From: Verrucomicrobiota bacterium
GTDB taxonomy: Bacteria > Verrucomicrobiota > Verrucomicrobiia > Opitutales > Opitutaceae
Direction: 5' to 3'
Assembly: GCA_016222805.1 (NCBI GenBank)
Contig: JACRQG010000009.1
Span: 107,309-171,308, forward strand
DNA: 64,000 nucleotides
Shown here: piece after piece, positions 36,048 through 45,788 of the stretch
Numbering within the stretch: position 1 is the stretch's first letter
Layout: the number at the start of each line of letters is the position of its first letter
Program-made: the position numbers and the translations under genes
The notes under the pieces: generated by a model
What the model was told of the DNA's origin: nothing
Databases searched by the model: none
Seen by the model: the letters and a program-made list of their open reading frames with translations, nothing else

Positions 36048-38258
36048 ATGAACTCCCAACCCCTCCTCGCGGCTGCGCTGGGCCTCGCGCTCGCCCTCGG
36101 TGCGGGCGCGGCCTCCGCGGCGACGACGCCCGCCCGGGCCGCGGCCCCCGCGGACGACCTCATCGAACTCACGCCCTTCACCGTGGCGGAGAAGCAGCTC
36201 GACGGGTACCTCGCGTCCGAGAGCGTCACCGGCACGCGGGTGGCGACGCCGATCAAGGACCTGCCCTTCTCCGTCAGCGTGATCACGAGCGAGTTCATGA
36301 ACGACTTCGACTTCTTCGATCTCGGCGCCGACCTCGCCTACACGGCCTCGCTCAACGGGGTCGACACCCAGGGCAACTCCACCCTTCGCGGCTACGGCGG
36401 CACCTTCACCCTGCGCAACGGCTTTTACCGCCTCGGCCTCAACGACCGCATCAACACCGACCGCATCGAGATCATCAAGGGCCCCAACGCCGCCATCTAT
36501 GGGGCCACCTCGCCCGCCGGCCTCGTCAACTACGTCTCCAAGCGGCCCACCGGCACGCCGTCGCAGCTGTTCCGGATCACCGGCGGCGGGGAATCGATGT
36601 GGCGCGCCGAAACCAACGTCAACGGTCCCCTCGGCTCCCTCGGCCGGGTGAAGTTCTACCAGTTGTTCAGCGCCCAGGCCGAGAACAGCGACTCCGAGAC
36701 CCCGTTTGCCCGGACCAAGAAGCGCTTCCTGGGCGAGTCGATCCTCGCGCGCCTCCCGGACGGCTCCACCCTGCTGGCGGAATTCGAATGGTCGCAGCGC
36801 GACGCCGTCACCGCGACGTCGACCGTGCCCTACGAGTACAACCTCGCCACCCGCACCTATTCCTCGCGCCTGCGACCCGACCTCGGGCATTTCAGCCAGG
36901 GCGGCCCCGACTCCGAGCAGGATCGCGAGTCGACCTCCGTCTACCTCACCTACGACAAGCGCTGGAACCGCACCTGGTCCACCCGCGCCGGCGCCTTCTC
37001 CTACCAGCGCCAGGCGTTCAACTTCAACACCGGCACCAGCGACCAGTTTGACCCCGTCCAGCGGCGCTTCGGGCGCGGCAACACCCTCTGGGACCCGCTG
37101 AACGAGGACGGCGGCGCGGCGCAGCTCGACACCCTCGCCGACTGGGCGAGCCAGAACGGCCGGCTGAAGCACAAGACGCTGCTGACCCTCGACTACTCGC
37201 AGAACTGGCGCTACCGGGAACAGCGGCAGGTCAATTCGCGGGTCTACTCGATCAGCGGGGTCTTCCTCGACCAGCCGGACTACACGCTGCCGCCGCACAG
37301 CGCCTTCACGATCGTCACCCGGCGTGACAAGACCCGCTGGGACACGAAAGGCGCCTTCCTGCGCCAGCAGACCACCGCGCTCGACGGGCGGCTGGTGGCG
37401 TTCGCCGGGCTGCGCCGCGACAGCGTCACCTACAACTTCACCTTCGGCAACCAGTACAATGCCGCAGGCGGCGCGCTCCGCACACCGGGGCTCGTCTCGC
37501 GCTACACCGACTCCGCCTGGTCGCCGAGTGCCGGTTTCAACTACAAGGTGACCCGCACCCTTTCGTTCTACTCCAGCCGCAGCGAGTCCTTCACCCCCGC
37601 CGGCCAGAGCGCCCGCCTGGGCGAGCCCCATCTTGAGAATGAAACGTCGGAGGGGTGGGACTACGGCTTCAAGGCCGCCTTCCTCGACGACCGCCTGATC
37701 TTCACGCTCGGCGGCTACTACATCGAACGCTTCGGCGTGAAGACGACCGTGCGTGATCCCGTCACCGGCGTGAACGAGGTGGTCGCCGCCGGCACGCAGC
37801 TCTCCAAGGGCGTCGAGTTCGAAGGTTCGTGGCGGGTGAACAACGACCTCACCCTGCAAGCGAGCCTCTCGTCGGTGCACGCGCGCATCCTCTACAACGG
37901 CAACGCCACGACCGATGTCGGCCGCCGCCCCGCCGGCGTGCCGGATGACCAGGCGAGCCTCACCTGGCGGTGGTCGTTGCGGGCGCTCGGCCTGCCGGCG
38001 CTGATGTGGAACGGCGGCGTCGTTTACACCGGCAGCGCCTACCCCAACTCGACCGCCATCGACGCCCGGCGCAACGTCCAGACCGGCTCCTCCACGATCG
38101 TCAACACCGGCTTGAGCTACGCCTGGCGCACCGGCGACCGCTGGCGCCACAATGTACGGCTCAGCGCCAAGAACCTCCTTAATCGCGACTACCTCACGCC
38201 GCGCGCGGAGCTCGGCGCCAGCCGCGGCACCTTCCTGGCCTACACCCTCCAGCACTGA
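36048..38258 (+). CDS. TonB-dependent receptor, siderophore-receptor-like, Opitutaceae type
   Basis: 736 residues from the ATG at 36048 with signal peptide. After cleavage comes the short acidic box DDLIELTPFTVAEKQLDGY that I associate with receptors of this bacterial group, then a plug (TPIKDLPFSVSVITSEFMNDF, NSTLRGYG, IEIIKGPNAAIYGATSPAGLVNYVSK) and a 22-strand-type barrel ending FLAYTLQH. It lacks the CarboxypepD domain of the receptor at 15205 and has no signalling domain, although an ECF sigma gene follows 162 bp later. The ligand is unknown; siderophore-like plug sequences in this clade are often attached to glycan loci. Confidence 0.92.
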   Translation: MNSQPLLAAALGLALALGAGAASAATTPARAAAPADDLIELTPFTVAEKQLDGYLASESVTGTRVATPIKDLPFSVSVITSEFMNDFDFFDLGADLAYTASLNGVDTQGNSTLRGYGGTFTLRNGFYRLGLNDRINTDRIEIIKGPNAAIYGATSPAGLVNYVSKRPTGTPSQLFRITGGGESMWRAETNVNGPLGSLGRVKFYQLFSAQAENSDSETPFARTKKRFLGESILARLPDGSTLLAEFEWSQRDAVTATSTVPYEYNLATRTYSSRLRPDLGHFSQGGPDSEQDRESTSVYLTYDKRWNRTWSTRAGAFSYQRQAFNFNTGTSDQFDPVQRRFGRGNTLWDPLNEDGGAAQLDTLADWASQNGRLKHKTLLTLDYSQNWRYREQRQVNSRVYSISGVFLDQPDYTLPPHSAFTIVTRRDKTRWDTKGAFLRQQTTALDGRLVAFAGLRRDSVTYNFTFGNQYNAAGGALRTPGLVSRYTDSAWSPSAGFNYKVTRTLSFYSSRSESFTPAGQSARLGEPHLENETSEGWDYGFKAAFLDDRLIFTLGGYYIERFGVKTTVRDPVTGVNEVVAAGTQLSKGVEFEGSWRVNNDLTLQASLSSVHARILYNGNATTDVGRRPAGVPDDQASLTWRWSLRALGLPALMWNGGVVYTGSAYPNSTAIDARRNVQTGSSTIVNTGLSYAWRTGDRWRHNVRLSAKNLLNRDYLTPRAELGASRGTFLAYTLQH

Positions 38259-38420
38259 TGAAGGTCACGGCTCGGGCGGGGCACCACGGAACGCACCCGA
38301 CACACGACCGGGAATGCATTCGATCACAGAGGTGATGACGGCTCCCGTTCTCGACCGCTCCTTTGGTGTGCTGCGTGTATTTCGTGGTGAAATCCAACCG
38401 GATTAATCCAGCCTCCGGCC

Positions 38421-38981
38421 ATGCCTGACCCGTCGTCCCCCGAGACCGAAGGCCGCAAGCGGCTGATGGCGCTCATCACCCGGCACCAGCGTCAGATCTT
38501 CTCCTACATCTACACGCTGGTGCCGGATCGGCCCGACGCTGAGGACCTCCTGCAGGAGACCTGTGTGGTGATCTGCGAGAAATTCGAGGAATTCACCCCG
38601 GGAACCGATTTCGTCGCCTGGGCCTGCCAGATCGCCTGGTGGCGCATTCGCTACGCGCGGCAAAAGTTCGCCCGGTCGAAGGTCGTGTTTGACGACGAGG
38701 TGCTCGCCAAGGTCGCCCTCACCGCCTCCGCCCTCCGCGAGGAACTCGACGATCGGCACGAGGCCCTCGCCGGCTGCCTGCAGAAGCTCGCTCCACGCGA
38801 TCGCGAACTCCTGCTCACGCGTTACGAACCCGGTGGCGGCGTGGCGGAGGCCGCCGAGCGCACCGGCCGATCCCTCGACGCCGCCTACAAGGCGCTCAAC
38901 CGGCTCCGGAAACTGCTGCACGACTGCGTCACCCACGAACTCGCCGCCGACGCGCCCCAGCCCCACGAAGGATCCGCATGA
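38421..38981 (+). CDS. ECF sigma-70 factor, Rhodopirellula/Verrucomicrobium type
   Basis: 186 residues. Region 2 (LITRHQRQIFSYIYTLVPDRPDAEDLLQET) and region 4 (LAPRDRELLLTRYEPGGGVAEAAERTGRSLDAAYKALNRLRKLL) fit the PVC sigma subfamily TIGR02989. Its stop overlaps the ATG of the FecR-LamG gene, the standard partner. It would redirect RNA polymerase to a small regulon once released from the membrane partner. Confidence 0.9.
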   Translation: MPDPSSPETEGRKRLMALITRHQRQIFSYIYTLVPDRPDAEDLLQETCVVICEKFEEFTPGTDFVAWACQIAWWRIRYARQKFARSKVVFDDEVLAKVALTASALREELDDRHEALAGCLQKLAPRDRELLLTRYEPGGGVAEAAERTGRSLDAAYKALNRLRKLLHDCVTHELAADAPQPHEGSA

Positions 38982-40591
38982 GACTCTCGGACCGGGAAAT
39001 CCTCGAGTTGAACGAACTCTGCGGCGCCCTGGCCGACGGCCGGGCCACGGAGGCGCAGCGCCGCCAGCTGGAGTCCCTGCTGCGCGATTCCGAGGCCGCG
39101 CGACGGTTTTACGTCCGCGCCGCCGCCCAGTCCGCCAGCCTCCACGCCTACGCCGCGGAAATGCAGGCCGATGCCCCGCTGGAGCCCGGGCGCCGCGGGG
39201 TGCGCGACCGGCTGCCGGCCTGGGTCGGTGGTGCGGCCCTGCCCTTTGCGGCCGTTCTGGTCGCAGGCGCCTACCTGATGATCCGCGGCCCGGGCGCCGC
39301 CCCGAAACCGGCGGACGGCGGCGCCGAGGTGGTAGCGCGACTCACCGGGGCGAAGGACGCCGTGTGGGTCGCGCGCGGGACGGCAACCGCCCCCGGAACC
39401 TCCCTCCGACGCGGCCAGCAGCTGGAACTGAAATCGGGCTACGCCGAAGTGACCTTCGATTCCGGCGCGCGCCTGTTGCTGGAAGGCGCGACGGCGCTCG
39501 ATCTCGGTTCCGCCTGGGAGGCCACGCTCCGCCGTGGGACCGTCAAGGCGGAGGTGCCGCCCGAGGCCATCGGTTTCCGCATCGCCCACCGTTTCGTGGA
39601 CGTGGTCGACCTGGGAACCGAGTTCACGCTGTTTGCGGATGCCGACCGCGGCGCCGAGGTGCTCGTCAATCGCGGCGCCGTGGAGGCCGCTCCCCGCGAG
39701 GGCGGCGAAGCCGACTCCATCCTGCTGCGCGAGCGCGAGGGCCGGCGGTTCGGGGCGGACGGGATCTCCGAAGTCGCGGATCGCGCGCGCAAGCTGGAAC
39801 GGTTTGCGGACCTGATGCCCCTCGAACGGTTCGTCCCGGGAGTGCGCCTGGTGCATTGGTCCTTCGACGAGCCCGACGGCGCCGCCCGCGGCGAGGGGGC
39901 ACTCGCCGTCGAACCGTGGCTTCGTCTGCTCGGTCCGGACGGTGCGGGGGATGCGGGGAGCCGGGTCCGCGGCCGCCGCGGCCAGGCCCTGCATTTCGAT
40001 GGTCGCCGATACGCGAAGGCCGCCGTACCCGGCCTCTCCGGCGGCCAGCCGCGCACCGTCGCGTTCTGGGTCCGCGTGCCCGAGGATGCACCGCCCGCCG
40101 ACACCTGGATGGTCGCCTGGGGCACGCAGCTGCCCAAGCTGGGCCGCCGGCCGGTGCACATCGGCTGGAACCGCCGGCCGGGCGAAGGCGCGCTGGGGGC
40201 GCTGCGGACGGATTTCGGCGGCGGTCACGCGCTCGGCACGACGAGTCTGCGCGATGGCCAGTGGCACCACGTCGCCGTGTGTTTCACGGCCGGCGAGGAG
40301 GCCGGCCTCCCGGTCGAGGTGAAACAGTACGTCGACGGCCGGCTCGAGAGCAGCACGATCGTCCGCGGCGTGCTCAGCCCGCGGGCGGGCACCGGCGATG
40401 CCACTCTCTCCGACGTGCTCTGGCTCGGCTACCGTCTCACCGGCAACCGGCAGGAAGGGCGCCGGTTCCTCGGGCAGATCGATGAACTCTTCGTGGCGGA
40501 TCGCGCCCTGCAGCCGCATGAGATCGTGGCGCTGATGCGGGAGAACCGCCTGCCCGCCGCCACGCTCGCCGCCGCCCCATCCCGCCCATGA
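38978..40591 (+). CDS. FecR-like transmembrane protein with C-terminal LamG domain
   Basis: 537 residues, start overlapping the sigma stop (ATGA) with AGGA ahead. Residues 1-70 are the cytoplasmic part that PVC anti-sigma-like FecR proteins share (LNELCGALADGRATEAQRRQLESLL), one membrane helix at about 83-102 (GGAALPFAAVLVAGAYLMI), a FecR domain at about 115-240 (LRRGQQLELKSGYAEVTFDSGARLLLEG, FVDVVDLGTEFTLFA), and a LamG/concanavalin domain at about 330-525 (TVAFWVRVP, GQWHHVAVCFTAGE, GQIDELFVADRAL). It probably senses a glycan outside and controls the sigma factor. The next gene overlaps its stop. Confidence 0.9.
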   Translation: MRLSDREILELNELCGALADGRATEAQRRQLESLLRDSEAARRFYVRAAAQSASLHAYAAEMQADAPLEPGRRGVRDRLPAWVGGAALPFAAVLVAGAYLMIRGPGAAPKPADGGAEVVARLTGAKDAVWVARGTATAPGTSLRRGQQLELKSGYAEVTFDSGARLLLEGATALDLGSAWEATLRRGTVKAEVPPEAIGFRIAHRFVDVVDLGTEFTLFADADRGAEVLVNRGAVEAAPREGGEADSILLREREGRRFGADGISEVADRARKLERFADLMPLERFVPGVRLVHWSFDEPDGAARGEGALAVEPWLRLLGPDGAGDAGSRVRGRRGQALHFDGRRYAKAAVPGLSGGQPRTVAFWVRVPEDAPPADTWMVAWGTQLPKLGRRPVHIGWNRRPGEGALGALRTDFGGGHALGTTSLRDGQWHHVAVCFTAGEEAGLPVEVKQYVDGRLESSTIVRGVLSPRAGTGDATLSDVLWLGYRLTGNRQEGRRFLGQIDELFVADRALQPHEIVALMRENRLPAATLAAAPSRP

Positions 40592-41592
40592 ACCTGTACC
40601 TCCGCCTCCTGTTCGCGTGCGCCGGCACCGTCCTCGCCGTTCCGAGCCTGGCCGCAGCCGAGCGCGCGGTGCCGCCGCGGCCGCGCCTCCTCGGGATCTC
40701 CCACGCCGCGTTCTACGTCAGCGACATGGCGAAAGCGCGCGCCTTCTACGAGGGATTCCTCGGCTTCGCGTCCCCCTACTCGATTCCCCGGAAGAACCCG
40801 GGGGAGCACCTCGTGTGGATCAAGATCAACGACCGCCAGAGCATCGAACTCTTTCCCGGCAGCGAAACGGCGCCCGGAGCCGATCGCCTGGTGCACCTCG
40901 CCATCGAGGTCGACGACGCCGACGCCATGCTCGCCTACCTGCGGGCGAACGGCGTGGCGGGCCTGCCACCGACGGCGACCGCCCCCCTCGGCCGGATCGG
41001 AAACAAGAATTTCACGATCAAGGATCCCAACGGCAACGGCGTGGAATTCACCCAATACCTGCCCGACGGCTGGACCGTGCGGGAACAGGGCCGGCACCTC
41101 CCGGCCACGCGCATCGCGAAACGGATGAGCCATGTCGGCGTGATGATCGGCGAATTCGAGGCCTCGCTGCGGTTCTACCGCGACCTCCTGGGTTTCCGCG
41201 AGACCTGGCGCGGCAGCGCGGGCGGCAAGGTGCTCAACTGGGTGAACATGCAGGTGCCCGACGGCGAGGACTACGTGGAGTTCATGCTCTACGACAAATA
41301 CCCGACGCCGGACCGCCTCCGCACGATGCACCACGTTTGCCTCGAGGTGCCCGATGTCGCCGCCGCCGGGGCCGAACTCGCGCGGCGCCCCTACCCGCCC
41401 GGCAGCAAACCGCCCACCGAGCTGAAGGTGGGCGTGAATGGCAAGCGGCAGATCAACTATTACGATCCGGATGGCACGCGCGTGGAGATCATGGAGCCGC
41501 GCACCCACGACGGCGTTCCCCGGCCCCCCGCCACCGCCCCGCCGCCGGTCGCGGAACGCCGCCCGAGCCCGCCGGTCAACCCCGCGCGCTGA
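40588..41592 (+). CDS. Exported protein with two VOC (glyoxalase/bleomycin-resistance) domains
   Basis: 334 residues starting with a signal peptide (MNLYLRLLFACAGTVLAVPSLA), odd for VOC proteins, which are usually cytoplasmic. Domain 1: ISHAAFYVSDMAKARAFYEGFLGF, LVHLAIEVDDADAM and DPNGNGVEFTQ. Domain 2: MSHVGVMIGEFEASLRFYRDLLGF, MHHVCLEVPDV and DPDGTRVEIME. Each domain keeps the His...His...Glu metal set. The C-terminal 30 residues are Pro-rich and probably disordered. The reaction is unknown. The ATG overlaps the FecR-LamG stop, making it the third gene of a sigma operon. Confidence 0.85.
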   Translation: MNLYLRLLFACAGTVLAVPSLAAAERAVPPRPRLLGISHAAFYVSDMAKARAFYEGFLGFASPYSIPRKNPGEHLVWIKINDRQSIELFPGSETAPGADRLVHLAIEVDDADAMLAYLRANGVAGLPPTATAPLGRIGNKNFTIKDPNGNGVEFTQYLPDGWTVREQGRHLPATRIAKRMSHVGVMIGEFEASLRFYRDLLGFRETWRGSAGGKVLNWVNMQVPDGEDYVEFMLYDKYPTPDRLRTMHHVCLEVPDVAAAGAELARRPYPPGSKPPTELKVGVNGKRQINYYDPDGTRVEIMEPRTHDGVPRPPATAPPPVAERRPSPPVNPAR

Positions 41593-41619
41593 TCGGCTCG
41601 CAGCCGCCGTCTCGTTCGC

Positions 41620-42819
41620 CTACGGCCGGTAATACGGTCCGAGCACGTCGAGGATCTTCGCCAGCACTTCGTCGTGATCGATGGGACCGTTCTTGCGATA
41701 GAGGATCTGTCCGCCCGGCGCGATGAGCACGGTGTGGGGCAGCGGCCCCGGCCAGCGCGGATCGAGGGCCGCGATCAGCGCGTCGGCACTGGCCTCGGTG
41801 TAGAGGAAGTTCGTGGCGGTGCGGCCCTCGGCCTTGAGCAGGCGCCGCAGCCGGTTGGGCGTGGCGGCATGCTGGCGCTCGAGGAAACGCTTCGCCGCCT
41901 CCTCCTGCTTGGGATCGTCCATCGAAACCGTGATCAACTCAAAGTCGCGGTTGCCCAGCCGGCGCGCCAGCGAGACCAGCGCCGGGAATTCGGCGACGCA
42001 CGGCGCGCACCACGTGGCCCAGACATTGATCAGCCGCAGCCGGTTCGAATCGTTCTTCGCCAGGCGGGCGACCCCCGCGGCGTCGATCCGTGCCAGTTCC
42101 ACCGGCTCGGACTTCCACTTTTCATCCGCCTCCGCCACCTTGGCGCGCTTGTAGTTCCATTTCGTCGAACACCCGAGCACCGGCGTATTCGGCACCGCCA
42201 CCGGTCTTCCCGCCAGCAGAGCGCCGATCGCCTGGCGCAGGTCGTGGGATTTCACGCTCGCGAGCTCCTCGAAGCGCGAGTCGTCGACCCGGCCCGCGTA
42301 CCGCAGGCGGCGTTCGCGATCGAAGAGGAACACGTGCGGCGTGGCGAGGCAGCCATAGGCCTTGGCCGCGAGCTGCTGCTCACCGTCGTACAGATAGGGA
42401 AACACGAAGCCCTTTTCGGCCGCGTAGCGCTTCATCTCCTCGAAGCCGTCGTTGTACTTGCTGTAGCCGAGTTCGGTGACGGAAACGCTGTCGGGACTGT
42501 TGGGGTTGATTGCCACCACCGCGAGCCCCCGGGCGGCAAACTCCTGCGCGATCGGAATGAGGCGCGTCTCCGCAGCGTGCGAATAGGGGCAGTGATTGGA
42601 GAGAAACGCCACCAGCAGGAATGGCGCCCGGCTCGCGGGAAAATCCACCAGGGAGTAGGTGCGCCCGTCGATCCCGGGCAGCTTAAAGTCCGGCGCGAGG
42701 TCGCCGAGCTGCAGGCGCTGCGCATCGGGCGGCAGCAGCGCCTCGTAGTTCTCCGCCGCCCCGGCGGGACCGATCAGTGTGAGGGCCAGCAGCAGCGAAT
42801 GGATGCGCGGGAAATTCAT
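41620..42819 (-). CDS. Exported two-domain thioredoxin-fold protein (redoxin + TlpA-like)
   Basis: 399 residues from the ATG at 42819; signal peptide MNFPRIHSLLLALTLIG. Domain 1 (about 35-200) is peroxiredoxin-like: LGDLAPDFKLPGIDGRTYSLVDF and SNHCPYSHAAE with a single Cys, then TPHVFLFDRERRLRYAGRVDD. Domain 2 (about 250-399) is TlpA-like with redox motif W-C-A-P-C, VSMDDPKQEEAAKRFLE and PHTVLIAPGGQILYRKNGPID. It belongs to the redoxin family common in PVC genomes and likely manages thiols or peroxide in the periplasm. It converges on the VOC gene. Confidence 0.88.
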   Translation of the reverse strand: MNFPRIHSLLLALTLIGPAGAAENYEALLPPDAQRLQLGDLAPDFKLPGIDGRTYSLVDFPASRAPFLLVAFLSNHCPYSHAAETRLIPIAQEFAARGLAVVAINPNSPDSVSVTELGYSKYNDGFEEMKRYAAEKGFVFPYLYDGEQQLAAKAYGCLATPHVFLFDRERRLRYAGRVDDSRFEELASVKSHDLRQAIGALLAGRPVAVPNTPVLGCSTKWNYKRAKVAEADEKWKSEPVELARIDAAGVARLAKNDSNRLRLINVWATWCAPCVAEFPALVSLARRLGNRDFELITVSMDDPKQEEAAKRFLERQHAATPNRLRRLLKAEGRTATNFLYTEASADALIAALDPRWPGPLPHTVLIAPGGQILYRKNGPIDHDEVLAKILDVLGPYYRP

Positions 42820-42963
42820 GGACGGAGGACGCGGGGTGGAGGGGAGCATGACCCTGGCGGAGGCCAGCGCGGGTGGCGACAAGATTGGACAGACGTTCCA
42901 ATCCACCCGGCAACCGCAATCGGGAACGCGCCCTGAGCCCTGGCGAGAAATCCCGACCGGGGC

Positions 42964-45486
42964 TCAGGTCTCTCCGGCGCCCCGGAGGCCCGCCCGCGCG
43001 AGGTTCGCGCAGGCCTTGGCCACCAGTTCGCCGGGCTCGAAGGGCTTGCCGAGGAAATCGCTGAAGCCGAGCCCTCGCAGCTCCTCTTCCCGCTCCGCCC
43101 CCAAATTGCCGGAAATGCCCACGACCGGGAGGCTGACGGAATACTCCCGCACCTTGCGGACAAAGGTCGGCCCGTCCATCTCCGGCATCGAAAAATCGGT
43201 GATCACCAACCCGATCCTCGGGCCGGCTTCCTGCAGCACCCGCAGCGCATGCACCCCGTTTTTCGCCGGCAGCACCGAAAATCCCCCGGCTTCGAGACAC
43301 CGGCGCGAAGCGAGCAGCACGGCCGGATCGTCGTCGACCAGGAGCACGCAGGGCCGGTGGCCGGGCAACGGTGCGGAGAGGGGCTTCGCCCCGGACTGCC
43401 GGCCGATTTCGCCGTCTCCCCACTCGGCCATCTCGGGCAGGTAGACCCGAAAGGCCGTGCCCCCGCCAACCGCGGATTCCACCTGAACAAACCCTCGGTG
43501 AGATTTCACGATGCCATGCACCGTAGCCAGGCCGAGCCCCGTGCCGCCCGGCTTGGTGGTGAAAAAGGGATCGAAGATCCGCTCGCGGATTTCGGGAGGG
43601 ATGCCGCAGCCGGTATCGACCACGCTCAGCACCAGGTACGGGCCCCCCGGTGCCGAGCCGAACTCGTCGGGAGCTCCCGGCGGCAACTGCTCCCGGGTGA
43701 GCCCGACCGTGAGCGTGCCTCCGTTGGGCATGGCATCGCGGGCATTCACGCAGAGGTTCATCAGCACCTGGTGGAGCTGCGTCGAGTCCGCGTGGACAGC
43801 TCCCCGTCCGGGCGCCGGCCCCACCACGATCACCTTGGGTGGCAGCGCCGACCGGAGGATCTGCAGCGTTTCGCGCACCAGTTGCCAGAGATCGACCGGC
43901 ACCCGATCCTGGGCCTGGCTGCGGCTGAACGCGAGTAACTGCTTCACGATGGCGGCGCCCCGACGTCCGCCGGAATCGAGCATCTGCATCAGTTCCCGGT
44001 CGCGAGGGTCCGTCAGCCGCCCGGTCAGCACGCCGCTCGCCATCACGATCGGCGTGAGAATGTTGTTGAGATCGTGCGCCACTCCGCTGGCCAGCGTCCC
44101 GACGGCCTCGAGCCGCTGGCTGTGCATCAACTGCCGTTCCAGTTCCTTGCGCTCGGTCACATCCGCGTGGGTCCCACACATCAGCAGCGGCTTGCCGGCG
44201 GCGTCGCAAGCCACGATCTTGCCCACCGACCGCACCCACTTCCAGCCCCCGGTCTTCGTCTGGCGCCGATATTCCATCGTGTGGATCCGGCCGCTGGCGA
44301 CGCAGTCGCGAAACTCGCGCACCGTCCGCTCGCGATCTTCCGGATGGATGCCCGCCTGCCATTCCGCGAGCGTGGTCCGAAAGGTCTCCGGGTCATACCC
44401 CAGGATTCGGGCGTACTCGGGACTCGAGGTGCCGACTCCGGTCTGGACATTCAGCTCAAACCAGCCCTGGGCGGTGGCCGCCATGCTCAGCCGCAAGCGC
44501 TCCTCGTTCCGGCGCGATTCCTCCTCGGCGCGCTTCCGCAGCGAAATGTCCCGGACCGATGCCATCACGCGCCTCTCCCCGCCAAGCTGGCAGCCCCGCA
44601 ACGCCACCTCCGCCCAGAAGAGTTCGCCGTTCGCCCGCCGGCAGTGCCACTCGAACAGCTGGGACTGGCCGGCCGCCGCCCGCGCCACCCGGGCCTCGGC
44701 CTCCCGGCGCGAATAGGGTTCCGTGCCCAGACTGAAGTGGTCGAAGGTCCCGGCGAGCAACGCCTCGCGGGTGCCGCCGAAGATCGCGCACGCCTGCAGG
44801 TTGACATCCAGCACTGTGCCGTCGGGGGCATGCACAAAGAGGGCGTCGCTGGTCGAGTCGAAGATCTCCCGCAGCTGCTCCTCGCTGTTTCGCAACCGGC
44901 CCGCGACGGCGGCGAGCTGCTGCCGTTCCCGGCGATAACTCTCCAGCATCACGGTAGCGATCGCGATGGTGACCACCGCCACCGCCACCACTCCCGTGAC
45001 GAGGTCGATCGTTCGATCCCACCTCGATGCGTACGGGATGATGAGCTCGGGAGCCTTCCACTCGATGGCATAGAGCAGGATCGAGTTGGCGAGGATGAGA
45101 CCCAGCACGACGGTCCGGTGGACTCCCTCGAGCAGGACGACACCCAGCAGGATCACGGGAAAGAAGTAGAACGCGATGCTCCCCTCGGAACCCCCGTTGC
45201 CAAACCACGCCACATCGAGCAACACCATCGCCCCGAGGAGGTAGGTGCCGCAAAGATGCAGCCCCCGGCGCGAGAGCACGTAACACACCACTCCCCACAG
45301 GATGAAAACCGCGCTGGCGAGGTGCAGCACCGGCGGGAGGTTCTGTACCAGGTTCATGGGCACGACCAAGCCGGCCATGAGGATCACGACGGTCACGCAC
45401 ACCAGGCGGAAAATGCGGATTCGAAGCGGCGTTTCGCCTTGGTCACACGGCGCCGTCGCGACGCGGTCCAGCCCGGAGCGAATCAT
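42964..45486 (-). CDS. Hybrid sensor histidine kinase with two PAS domains and C-terminal receiver
   Basis: 840 residues. Membrane helices occupy about 24-45, 55-72, 78-96, 103-120, 126-141 and 160-180. PAS domains lie at about 202-315 and 325-450 (GWFELNVQTGVGTSS, THADVTERKE). HisKA has the phosphoryl His471 in ASGVAHDLNN; the ATPase domain shows NLCVNARDAMPNGG and DTGCGIP, GTGLGLATVHG. A receiver follows at 712-830 with DDD at 718-720, phospho-acceptor Asp764 in VITDFSMPEMDG and Lys in LGKPFEP. The enzyme can pass phosphate to its own receiver. No partner regulator is adjacent. Confidence 0.92.
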   Translation of the reverse strand: MIRSGLDRVATAPCDQGETPLRIRIFRLVCVTVVILMAGLVVPMNLVQNLPPVLHLASAVFILWGVVCYVLSRRGLHLCGTYLLGAMVLLDVAWFGNGGSEGSIAFYFFPVILLGVVLLEGVHRTVVLGLILANSILLYAIEWKAPELIIPYASRWDRTIDLVTGVVAVAVVTIAIATVMLESYRRERQQLAAVAGRLRNSEEQLREIFDSTSDALFVHAPDGTVLDVNLQACAIFGGTREALLAGTFDHFSLGTEPYSRREAEARVARAAAGQSQLFEWHCRRANGELFWAEVALRGCQLGGERRVMASVRDISLRKRAEEESRRNEERLRLSMAATAQGWFELNVQTGVGTSSPEYARILGYDPETFRTTLAEWQAGIHPEDRERTVREFRDCVASGRIHTMEYRRQTKTGGWKWVRSVGKIVACDAAGKPLLMCGTHADVTERKELERQLMHSQRLEAVGTLASGVAHDLNNILTPIVMASGVLTGRLTDPRDRELMQMLDSGGRRGAAIVKQLLAFSRSQAQDRVPVDLWQLVRETLQILRSALPPKVIVVGPAPGRGAVHADSTQLHQVLMNLCVNARDAMPNGGTLTVGLTREQLPPGAPDEFGSAPGGPYLVLSVVDTGCGIPPEIRERIFDPFFTTKPGGTGLGLATVHGIVKSHRGFVQVESAVGGGTAFRVYLPEMAEWGDGEIGRQSGAKPLSAPLPGHRPCVLLVDDDPAVLLASRRCLEAGGFSVLPAKNGVHALRVLQEAGPRIGLVITDFSMPEMDGPTFVRKVREYSVSLPVVGISGNLGAEREEELRGLGFSDFLGKPFEPGELVAKACANLARAGLRGAGET

Positions 45487-45788
45487 AACGGTCAGACTGC
45501 GCTACCTCCCAGCACGGTCGCAAGCCCGGTGTAGTGACACGGAGCATCGACGCCACCCGGCCTCCGACGCGGCGCCAGCGCTGCGTGGAAGCAAGCCGCG
45601 CCTCCCCCGCGGCCATGAGCCGTGGACCGTCCGGGACGGCAGCAACGCCTCCAGCCGACCGAATTCACCCTCGCGGCGCCCGGTCGCGGTCCGAGGCCAA
45701 AAAGGAGTGACGTTCCCTTCCGGCTGCCGCGTTCGTCTCCGGCCCAGGAAACGGGTTCCGCGGTGACTCCGTTCCGGATGGGCGGAAC
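45487..45788. other. Gene-free stretch
   Basis: 302 bp upstream of the hybrid kinase and downstream of the small STAS-like gene. No convincing ORF, repeat or hairpin was seen; it should contain the kinase promoter. Confidence 0.5.

Noticed and set aside
35832..38255. Minus-strand open frame of 807 codons across the second TonB receptor gene
   Set aside because: Antisense shadow with Gly/Val/Arg/Ala bias; no start context or motif.
38259..38420. Part of the MITE-like family (TTTCGTGGT near 38387)
   Set aside because: Only one short arm is recognisable; the opposite end is missing, so it cannot be called a copy.
36048..40591. Classical FecA-FecI-FecR signalling trio
   Set aside because: The TonB receptor has no N-terminal signalling domain, and the FecR-like protein is the PVC LamG type, so direct receptor-to-sigma signalling is not supported.
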